A stretch of 33,324 nt of DNA. Source: an uncultured Lachnospiraceae bacterium. Its GTDB lineage: Bacteria; Bacillota; Clostridia; Lachnospirales; Lachnospiraceae. Below, one piece after another: positions 6,135 through 12,908 of the stretch. The notes below the pieces were generated by a model. That model searched no databases and was not told the DNA's origin. It was given only the letters and a program-made list of their open reading frames with translations. The translations under genes were made by a program, and so were the position numbers. The stretch lies in contig CAMWXE010000063.1 of the NCBI GenBank assembly GCA_947178145.1, forward strand, positions 1 through 33,324, given 5' to 3'. Position 1 is the first letter of the stretch; every line of letters begins with the position of its first letter.

Positions 6135-8066
6135 CTACTCGTACTCCGGCTTAAAATACACTATATTGGTGGTCCTCTGCGCTGTCATGTAGGCAAGCTC
6201 CATTCCGTACGCTGTGTACTCCCTGGGAATAAAGCAGATCACTTCCTTTCTGATTGTGTCGCCCGGCTCGATTCTGTCCTGCTCCAAAATCGATAAATCG
6301 CAGACGCTGCGCTCGATTCCCTGATAATTTTCAAACCTGCCACTCTCCATGGTCGAATATAGCCGAAGCGGATAGTCGAGCGCCATTGACGGTATTCTGT
6401 CGTTATCTTCCAATTTGGCATCACCGGCTATCAGAATCTCATACTGCAGTAACACGCATTGCCCCCCGTCAGTCTCCAACATGCCAAACGGCTCCTTGAT
6501 TTCCCTGACTTCAACATAATGGTTGATGTGCTCCCTGATCTCATCCGCATCCCTGATGACCTGCGTGAAACGGACGTAAGCATCCATTGCGCTGCCCTGT
6601 TCCGTGAAAATATTAATCTTCGCCCACTCGTTCAACGGAAGAGGCATGTACTTTTCCGTAAAGACATTGTAATACTCGATTCCGTTCTCCTGCGTCTTTT
6701 TCAGAATACGCGCAAAGTCGTAGGGTTCCGGCACGAGATCTCCGTCTGCCTCGGCTGCAAGCTCCTTTTCTACAGCCTGTGTCGCTTCTTCTGTATGCTC
6801 TCCATTCTCATCATTCCTGCTTTCCTGTCCCGGCTCGCTCCCCTCATTTCCAACAGCTGGACTCCCAATCGTACACCCTGTCACTCCCAGCAGCAAAATA
6901 CATGCCAGCACTGCTGTACCTGCGTGCTGCTTTCTCCGCGCTGCGATCAGTGTGATGCGTTTCTTTAGCTCCTGCTTTCCTCCGTTCATTCCAGAGGCAC
7001 CTGTAAATAACCTCATACTGTCCCTCCCTCCTGCTCCAAACAGAATCAATGTCTCTCCGTAAGCCCTGCGCTCCTTTGTATCATATGTTCTGGTCACACT
7101 CTCATCACAGGCAAACTCGCTGTCACGTCCCGACAGCAGCGCCGCCAGCCAGACAAGCGGATGATACCAGTACAAAATGATGCACAGACAGCGCAGCACC
7201 GCCCATATGTGATCTCCGTGTCTGTAGTGTGTGTACTCGTGTTCCAGCACGTAACTGCACTGATCCGGTTCCATCTGTGCCTTTGGCAGATAAATTGCCG
7301 GACGCACAACACCGAAAAGGCACGGTGTGCTGATTTCCTCTGTCTGATATACCGAAATGGTTCCGCGCCCTGCAATCTTCTGGAACTTCCCGTCCGTTTC
7401 CAGCAGCCGCCTGCTCTTTCGCAGTCTTTTTGCAAAATGAAGACTGCTGCCTGCAAACACCGCTGCACAGATCATACCGCCGGCAATCCAGATTCCTTTG
7501 AGCCAGATGCCTTCTAACCACAGTTCCTTCACCCACAATTCTTTCGCCCGCCGTTCTCCCGCCAACTGTTCCCGCGCCTGACCTTCCTTCTCCTGTCCCG
7601 CCTCTGATACCGCTGTTGGAGCTGCGGCATTCTGGCCTGTACCATCCATTTGACTCTGCTCCTGCTCATTGAGTGCCTGATTTTCCTGTTCAGACGCGTC
7701 TGTATGGTTGGCAGCATTCTCCTGACGATTGTTTTGCGCCTGTCTCCACACTTCACCTGTATTCACATCGGACTCTGCTGCGTCCTGCATACCATAATCG
7801 CCGCCCGGCTGCAGATTGTCCTGTCCTCCTGCTCCGCTCCCGTTTTCTGTCTCTGCTGCCCTGTAAACCACATGAAAGACATTTAATATCTGAAACGAAT
7901 TGGAGACCTCCCCAAAGGACGCCAGCAGGTAAATGCCCACGACCAGCCACACTGCATAGCATACACGTTTTGATATTCTGTTGTAAAATATGGCGCGGAG
8001 CAGCAATACCAGCACCAGAAAAATCGTTGTCGAAACGAGCTGCCCAAACGATTTATTTCCTGTCAT
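6135..8066 (-). CDS. blaR1: BlaR1/MecR1-type M56 metallopeptidase sensor
   Basis: A 643-residue membrane protease. N-terminal hydrophobic helices (10-25, 36-52) are followed by an unusual low-complexity linker rich in Q, N, E and G (about 70-170). Further segments lie near 190-207 and 385-400. The zinc-protease motif HEYTH is at 276-280, with the downstream EFACDE ligand motif at 317-322. The C-terminal ~240 residues are predicted outside the cell. They begin with an acidic stretch and do not show the SxxK/SxN/KTG motifs of a penicillin-binding sensor, so the signal is probably not a beta-lactam. It follows blaI with a 14-nt overlap. Known relatives cleave the BlaI-type repressor after sensing; that role is inferred here. 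Confidence 0.85.
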   Translation of the reverse strand: MTGNKSFGQLVSTTIFLVLVLLLRAIFYNRISKRVCYAVWLVVGIYLLASFGEVSNSFQILNVFHVVYRAAETENGSGAGGQDNLQPGGDYGMQDAAESDVNTGEVWRQAQNNRQENAANHTDASEQENQALNEQEQSQMDGTGQNAAAPTAVSEAGQEKEGQAREQLAGERRAKELWVKELWLEGIWLKGIWIAGGMICAAVFAGSSLHFAKRLRKSRRLLETDGKFQKIAGRGTISVYQTEEISTPCLFGVVRPAIYLPKAQMEPDQCSYVLEHEYTHYRHGDHIWAVLRCLCIILYWYHPLVWLAALLSGRDSEFACDESVTRTYDTKERRAYGETLILFGAGGRDSMRLFTGASGMNGGKQELKKRITLIAARRKQHAGTAVLACILLLGVTGCTIGSPAVGNEGSEPGQESRNDENGEHTEEATQAVEKELAAEADGDLVPEPYDFARILKKTQENGIEYYNVFTEKYMPLPLNEWAKINIFTEQGSAMDAYVRFTQVIRDADEIREHINHYVEVREIKEPFGMLETDGGQCVLLQYEILIAGDAKLEDNDRIPSMALDYPLRLYSTMESGRFENYQGIERSVCDLSILEQDRIEPGDTIRKEVICFIPREYTAYGMELAYMTAQRTTNIVYFKPEYE

Positions 8067-8439
8067 GCCCTCCCTCCAATCCTTCTAAAATGTCATATAA
8101 TTCCTGAATCTCTTCCTTTGTGAAATCCCTCTTTTTTACCAGGGTGCTCATCATCATACTCACGGAACCTTTGTAAACGCGCGACAGCAGATTCTCTGTC
8201 TCCGCCAGCGCCGCCTCCTCGCGCCTGAGCCTGGGATAATACTGCCTTGCCTTTCCACCATCCTCATAATAAATGATGCCTTTGTCCACCATTCTGCCAA
8301 GCAGCGTATTGACTGTGCTCTTGCTCCAGCCGGGATCTTCTTCCAGGGAGTGAAACAGCTGCATGATCGTCCTCGGCTGCTGCTCCCATAACTTCTCCAT
8401 AATAATCCACTCGCTCTGTCCCAAAATCGTATTCCCCAT
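8053..8439 (-). CDS. blaI: BlaI/MecI/CopY-family transcriptional repressor
   Basis: A 128-residue winged-helix repressor. The start at 8439 is chosen because the AGGAG site sits 9 nt upstream; a TTG three codons earlier would be too close. The helix-turn-helix covers about 5-75 (LGQSEWIIMEKLWEQQPRTI then GWSKSTVNTLLGRMVDKG), with a C-terminal dimerisation helix. It overlaps the blaR1-like gene, so the two are coupled. Two copies of an ATTACAAATGT-type dyad flank the promoter (8463-8522), consistent with autorepression. No target gene such as a beta-lactamase lies nearby. Confidence 0.92.
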   Translation of the reverse strand: MGNTILGQSEWIIMEKLWEQQPRTIMQLFHSLEEDPGWSKSTVNTLLGRMVDKGIIYYEDGGKARQYYPRLRREEAALAETENLLSRVYKGSVSMMMSTLVKKRDFTKEEIQELYDILEGLEGGHDRK

Positions 8440-8462
8440 CGCTATCAACTCCTGTCTTATTT

Positions 8463-8522
8463 TGTATTACAAATGTCAACTATATTCTCATCATACCATT
8501 ATGTATTACAAATGTCAACTAT
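8463..8522 (-). promoter_or_regulatory. blaI promoter with two BlaI-type operators
   Basis: Minus strand TTGACA (8513-8518), 17 nt, TATGAT (8490-8495). An identical 21-bp sequence occurs twice, at 8463-8483 and 8502-8522 (39-bp period). Each copy contains the TTGACATTTGTAAT half-palindrome typical of BlaI/MecI boxes (TACA/TGTA). One copy covers the -35, the other lies just downstream of the start site. Confidence 0.8.
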
Positions 8523-8578
8523 TTTATCTTTCTTTTCCGCTGCCGCATCTTTTCCCGAAATATACAACCCAATACTGT

Positions 8579-8616
8579 AAAAATAAGCCTCAACAACCGA
8601 AGTTGTCGGGGCTTAT
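8579..8616 (-). terminator. intrinsic terminator of the sugar-transporter operon
   Basis: On the minus strand ATAAGCCCCGACAAC, TTCG loop, GTTGTTGAGGCTTAT (two G-T wobbles), followed by five T. It begins about 20 nt after the stop at 8637. Confidence 0.9.
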
Positions 8617-8636
8617 CCTTTCAGCTTACCAATTTT

Positions 8637-9482
8637 TTAACCTTTTACACCGCCGAGTGTCACGCCTGCGATAATGTATTTTGAAAGGAATAGATATACA
8701 AGAATGATCGGCACAATCGCAACCATGATCATCATGTATATTTTTCCCATATCGCGATTCATATAATCGGCGCCCCGAAGGAGTGCGATCAAAATCGGCA
8801 CCGTCATCTTTTCCTTGGACTGTATCACAAGTGCAGGAACGAAGTAATTGTTCCACGAACCTACAAAAGTAAATATCGCCTGTACTGCTATCGCTGGTTT
8901 CATAATGGGAATCACGATCTGGTTAAATGTCCGAAACTCCTTTGAACCGTCAATTCTTGCGGCTTCTACCAGAGAAAGCGGGAGCGACGACTGCAGATAA
9001 CTGTACATAAAGTAAAATACAGACGGTGATGCGATCGATGGGATGATCAGCGGAAGAAGGGAGTCATACATACCCATATTGGTGATCAGGCGCAGAAACC
9101 CCATTGCTGTGACCTGCGTTGGCATGACAAGGATCGCCATGATGAAGGTAAATGCAAACTTCTTTAACTTAAAGTCATACGCATAGAGTCCATAAGCCGT
9201 CAATGCTGAGAAATAGGTGCAGATCGCTGCAGAACAGGTGGAAACGATCAGGCTGTTTATGATACCGCGCACCATTGGAAAGGTTCCGTCATTTGCTACA
9301 CTTCTGAAATTTTCCATAAGATGGCTTCCAGGCAGCGCCGAAAACCCTCTCTGCAGCTCTGCATGGGAACGTGTCGCATTGACAAGCAGTATATAAAAGA
9401 AAAACAGACACATAAATGACAAAATAACAAGTAACACATGTGCAAAAACAGTACGAAAACCATTATATCCCTTTGATTTCAT
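8637..9482 (-). CDS. carbohydrate ABC transporter permease (MalG family)
   Basis: The start at 9482 (MKSKGYNGFRTVFAHVLLVI) is chosen by its purine-rich site and the 4-nt gap to the upstream gene. The 281-residue inner-membrane protein has six transmembrane helices. The EAA loop VEAARIDGSKEF...IPIMKP couples to the ATPase. It is the last gene of the operon lipoprotein - MalF-like - MalG-like, next to a mannanase and two GH94 enzymes. It therefore probably imports manno- or glucomanno-oligosaccharides. No ATPase gene is present; such importers share an MsmK-type ATPase encoded elsewhere. Confidence 0.9.
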   Translation of the reverse strand: MKSKGYNGFRTVFAHVLLVILSFMCLFFFYILLVNATRSHAELQRGFSALPGSHLMENFRSVANDGTFPMVRGIINSLIVSTCSAAICTYFSALTAYGLYAYDFKLKKFAFTFIMAILVMPTQVTAMGFLRLITNMGMYDSLLPLIIPSIASPSVFYFMYSYLQSSLPLSLVEAARIDGSKEFRTFNQIVIPIMKPAIAVQAIFTFVGSWNNYFVPALVIQSKEKMTVPILIALLRGADYMNRDMGKIYMMIMVAIVPIILVYLFLSKYIIAGVTLGGVKG

Positions 9483-9486
9483 TCCC

Positions 9487-10437
9487 TTATCCCCTTTCCG
9501 CCTTTTTTCTCTTTTTTGCTGCTGCCTTGGAGCCATCCGGATCATCGTCATTTGTTATGCGGTATACGATAAAGCAAAGGATACCGCTGACAATAAACAG
9601 GTAAACAGACAGGGCTCCTGCCATACCATAGTTCTTGCTCTTCAAGTGATTGTTGAGGAACATGATCAATGTAGTAGATGTTCGGTCTGGATTCCCCTGT
9701 CCATTTGTCAAAATCTGAGGTACATCGAACATCTGAAGACCACCTATAATCGATGTGATCAGTGTATAGGCAAGAATCGGACGAATCATTGGGAGCGTTA
9801 TGTAGAAAAATCTCTGTAAACTATTGCAGCCATCAATTTCAGAAGCCTCAAAGATGTCAGGGCTGATACCCATGATCGCCGCCATGAGCATGATTGTCGT
9901 ATTTCCAAACCACATCAGGAAGTTCATCACACCGATCAGGGATCTTGTGCCAAATGCAGTCGCCAAAAAATCAACCGGACTGTCGATTATTCCCAGCGAC
10001 AGCAGAATGGAATTGACTGGCCCCTTGTTTGAAAACAGGGTAAAGAACAGCATCGAAAACGCAGACGCCATAATTAAATTAGGCAGATAAATGACTACCT
10101 TGAAAAACTGCTGCCCACGAATCTTTAGCCGCGCATCCACAAACCATGACGCGAGCAGCAGGGCAATCACAATCTGCGGAACAAAACCAATCAGCCACAG
10201 AACCAGTGTATTTCCCGCATACTTCAGCATATCAGACTGCAGCAGACTGCCATAATTGTCCATACCTATAAAATTAGGCCCAATCTGTTTTAGTCCTGAA
10301 CGATAATATTCAAAAAAACTGTACCGGATTGTATCCACCAACGGAATCAGTGAAAATATAAAGAAACTTACAAAAAACGGAAGAATAAAAATATATCCCC
10401 ACTTAGAATAATCTATCTTTTTGCGTTTTTGTTTCAT
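9487..10437 (-). CDS. carbohydrate ABC transporter permease (MalF family)
   Basis: A 316-residue permease with six transmembrane helices. The EAA motif is at about 215-240 (FEASEIDGCNSLQRFFYITL PMIRP). The C-terminus is basic (KAAAKKRKKAERG). GGAGGGAG lies upstream of the ATG. It pairs with the MalG-like subunit to form the channel for the sugar-binding lipoprotein encoded just before it. The unusual hairpin between lipoprotein and this gene may lower expression of the channel relative to the binding protein. Confidence 0.9.
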   Translation of the reverse strand: MKQKRKKIDYSKWGYIFILPFFVSFFIFSLIPLVDTIRYSFFEYYRSGLKQIGPNFIGMDNYGSLLQSDMLKYAGNTLVLWLIGFVPQIVIALLLASWFVDARLKIRGQQFFKVVIYLPNLIMASAFSMLFFTLFSNKGPVNSILLSLGIIDSPVDFLATAFGTRSLIGVMNFLMWFGNTTIMLMAAIMGISPDIFEASEIDGCNSLQRFFYITLPMIRPILAYTLITSIIGGLQMFDVPQILTNGQGNPDRTSTTLIMFLNNHLKSKNYGMAGALSVYLFIVSGILCFIVYRITNDDDPDGSKAAAKKRKKAERG

Positions 10438-10463
10438 AAGCTACCACTCCCTCCTTTTTTAAT

Positions 10464-10502
10464 ACTGCAGTACACAAATGCACTGCACAAATGCACTGCA
10501 GT
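10464..10502 (-). repeat. intercistronic stem with small direct repeats
   Basis: The 8-mer ACTGCAGT at 10464-10471 pairs with the one at 10495-10502. Between them a CACAAATGCACTG unit is repeated. It lies in the 74-bp gap between the binding-protein and permease genes and lacks a T-tract, so it is more likely an RNA-stabilising or processing stem than a terminator. Confidence 0.4.
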
Positions 10503-10511
10503 CGACGGTTC

Positions 10512-11933
10512 TTATTCCGGCCACTGAATCTCTGTGATTTCGGGATAACGCTCCCTGATCGCTGTCTCAAAGTTCTCTTTTGCCTTGTCATAGTCAACCT
10601 GACCCTTCAGATAGTCTTTAAACGCATTCTGAATCTGCTCTACGCAGCCCTGGTCATATGCTGACAGCGGAGCCATCTCGATGCTGTCTGCACTGGGTGT
10701 AAAGTACGTATACGGATTCTGTCCGCCGAGGAAATCTGATGCGAAGCTGTCATCCCCTGCCGCTGCCTGCATAACAGATTTTGCGTTGGTAAAATCTGCA
10801 TACTTCTTTGAAATTATTGTCAGATTGTCCTGATTACCTGTCAGCGCAAGGATGATGTCCTTTACGATGCCTGGGTTATCTGTACCCTCCGCTGCAAGCA
10901 CAAAAGTTCCACCCCAGTTATAGGACAGCGGAGCATTTGTGACAGCCCATGAGCCTTCCTCACCGTCCCAATTGGGTTTCACCTGCGTGTCGATTGCCCA
11001 TGCCGGAAACAGGAATGCAAATACCTTAGAGCTGGAACTCATCGCTGTAAACCAGTCAGCATTCCACTGTCCTGATACAGCCGGATCAAAATAACCTGCA
11101 TCCATCCATTCCTTGGAATCCTTTACCCAGTCAAGGATCTTCTGATCTACCTTAATCACGGTCTCTCCTGGTGCAACCCATGGCTGTGACATGCTGTTGC
11201 TGTATGTCCGGAACGTGTCGTCGCAGCATGAGAATGTATAATATCCCTTTGCCTTGAGTTCCTCGGCAGTTGTTTTCATGGCTGCCCAGTCTGCGGTCTT
11301 CTTACCAATCTCCACAGGATCATCCGTGCCGAAAACTTCCCTTGCAATATCGCGGCGGTATACTAAAACGCCCGGGCACGCCTGCCATGTGGATGCGCGC
11401 ATCACACCGTTCTGGTCACTGGCAATTGTCTTTGTAAACTCGAACTGGTCTGCCAGATCCGTATCCGGATTGATTCCCAGTGCTTCCAGTGTCATCGCAG
11501 CATCAATATCCGCATCTGTATACTTGACAACATAGTCGATCTCCGCCGCAAAGATGTCAACCTTATCATCATCCGCCACAGATAACTGGGCACCCAGCGC
11601 CTCATCAAGCTTATCCTGGTACACGCCGTCCTGGTTTGGATTGATGATCCAGCGGATCACTCTCCCGTCTTTTAAGGTAGATGTCGTACCATCCTCAGAG
11701 GTACTCTCAATCTCCGGATATACAGCTGTAATACGATTGCGAAGCTCCTCGTTAAAGCTGTAAATGTTGATGACCTGACCTTCCTCGCCTGCCGGTTCTG
11801 CCGTGTCGCCGTCTGCCGCTGTATTGCTTCCTGTTGACGCCGCATTCTGTGAATTACTGTTTCCACTGCATCCTGCAAGTACTGTCGCCAGCACGGTTAT
11901 TGCCAGAAGGCTGCTAACTATTTTTTTCTTCAT
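10512..11933 (-). CDS. extracellular solute-binding lipoprotein for oligosaccharides
   Basis: A 473-residue family 1 solute-binding protein. A signal peptide ends in the lipobox LAGC (lipidated Cys22), followed by a Ser/Asn/Gly/Glu linker (about 23-50) before the folded two-lobed domain. Motifs typical of the family include KGYYTFSCCDD, the pocket-like AFLFPAWAID region and repeated aromatic residues. It captures the sugar for the two permeases that follow. Its operon promoter shares a box and spacing with the GH94 operon, tying its substrate to those phosphorylases. Manno- or glucomanno-oligosaccharides are inferred from the GH26 enzyme; the specificity is not shown by sequence alone. Confidence 0.9.
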   Translation of the reverse strand: MKKKIVSSLLAITVLATVLAGCSGNSNSQNAASTGSNTAADGDTAEPAGEEGQVINIYSFNEELRNRITAVYPEIESTSEDGTTSTLKDGRVIRWIINPNQDGVYQDKLDEALGAQLSVADDDKVDIFAAEIDYVVKYTDADIDAAMTLEALGINPDTDLADQFEFTKTIASDQNGVMRASTWQACPGVLVYRRDIAREVFGTDDPVEIGKKTADWAAMKTTAEELKAKGYYTFSCCDDTFRTYSNSMSQPWVAPGETVIKVDQKILDWVKDSKEWMDAGYFDPAVSGQWNADWFTAMSSSSKVFAFLFPAWAIDTQVKPNWDGEEGSWAVTNAPLSYNWGGTFVLAAEGTDNPGIVKDIILALTGNQDNLTIISKKYADFTNAKSVMQAAAGDDSFASDFLGGQNPYTYFTPSADSIEMAPLSAYDQGCVEQIQNAFKDYLKGQVDYDKAKENFETAIRERYPEITEIQWPE

Positions 11934-12003
11934 TTTAATTCCTCCCTGCCATCATATTTGTTTTTGGTTTCTTTGCAGTTGTTATGTCTGCTTTACAATA
12001 TCC

Positions 12004-12065
12004 AGTATAGTGTTTTCATAACTTTACTTATATAAAATCAGTTGCATAAATATCAAAATCATGAC
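12004..12065 (-). promoter_or_regulatory. transporter operon promoter with AraC-type box
   Basis: Minus-strand -10 TATACT (12004-12009), no recognisable -35 at 17 bp, and an 18-bp box AAATATCAAAATCATGAC (plus strand 12048-12065). The outer end of the box is 56 nt upstream of the -10. The GH94 operon promoter has the same box (15/18 identity) at the same 56-nt distance. A weak -35 plus upstream box indicates activator dependence, presumably the divergent AraC regulator. Confidence 0.6.
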
Positions 12066-12109
12066 ATAATTAAAAAAGATTAAATTTTTATGAAAGGTAT
12101 ACGATACAT

Positions 12110-12853
12110 ATGAATAACTTGCGGAACGAATGGTACTCACATGAGCTGTCAGACTGTGAGTCAGAAAAATATCACCGACCTATGGAGGAAGAATTTTCTT
12201 TTTATACTGCTGTCAAAAACGGAGATATGGAATTTGTCAGAAAAAATCTAAATAGCGGAGATTTTGCAAATCCCGATGGAATGGGCGTACTTTCCAAAAA
12301 TCCACTGACAAACATAAAATATCATTTTGTTGTCACGGTCGCAATCGTCACCCGCCAGTGCGTTGAAGGCGGCCTCGAGCTTGAACAGGCATATCGTCTC
12401 AGCGACTTCTATATTCTGAAAATGGATTCCTGTCAGACAGTAAAAGCAATTGTCGATCTTCACAAGGATATGATACTGGACTTTACCGGCAAAATGCTTG
12501 TACTTCAGAAAAATGCCATTATCTCCAAACCCATCGTGCAATGCACGGACTACATATACAGTCATATCAACGAGCGCATCACCATAAATGAGCTCGCCGG
12601 CTACACGGAGCTGTCACCAAGTTATCTGTCACGCCTCTTTAAACAAAATCTTGGCATATCCGTCAGCGACTATATCCGTGAGAAAAAAATCGAGAAGGCG
12701 GAAAACCTTCTCAAATACTCTGATATCAGCCTGATCGAGATCGCAAACTACCTCGCCTTTTCCTCGCAAAGTCACTTTATACAGACCTTTGAAAAATATG
12801 TCGGGCTCACTCCCAAAAAATACCGCGACAGACACTACCGGAAAACATGGTAG
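12110..12853 (+). CDS. AraC family transcriptional regulator
   Basis: The only sizeable intact gene on the plus strand here, divergent from the transporter operon. In the 247 residues the N-terminal ~135 are a mainly helical domain (EEEFSFYTAVKNGDMEFVRK) seen in YesN-like regulators of Firmicutes. The C-terminal ~100 form the two AraC helix-turn-helices (ITINELAGYTELSPSYLSRL and SLIEIANYLAFSSQSHFIQT, ending VGLTPKKYRDRH). There is no recognisable cupin sugar pocket. Start chosen by a GAAAGG site. The shared 18-bp boxes upstream of the transporter and GH94 operons are its likely targets; one lies only 45 nt from this gene's start, so autoregulation is possible. Confidence 0.9.
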   Translation: MNNLRNEWYSHELSDCESEKYHRPMEEEFSFYTAVKNGDMEFVRKNLNSGDFANPDGMGVLSKNPLTNIKYHFVVTVAIVTRQCVEGGLELEQAYRLSDFYILKMDSCQTVKAIVDLHKDMILDFTGKMLVLQKNAIISKPIVQCTDYIYSHINERITINELAGYTELSPSYLSRLFKQNLGISVSDYIREKKIEKAENLLKYSDISLIEIANYLAFSSQSHFIQTFEKYVGLTPKKYRDRHYRKTW

Positions 12854-12880
12854 CCCGGAATCCTCTGCGACCTCCGGGCT
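12852..12880. terminator. hairpin between convergent araC and GH94 genes
   Basis: AGCCCGGA (12852-12859) and TCCGGGCT (12873-12880) form an 8-bp GC-rich stem overlapping the araC stop codon. There is no T-tract on either strand, so this is a weak bidirectional terminator or an end-protecting hairpin. Confidence 0.4.
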
Positions 12881-12908
12881 GCCGTATACCGGTGTAATCT
12901 GTGGCATT

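Noticed and set aside
6135..8439. Beta-lactam resistance locus
   Set aside because: BlaI/BlaR1 homologues are present but no beta-lactamase or PBP gene and no penicillin-binding motifs in the sensor.
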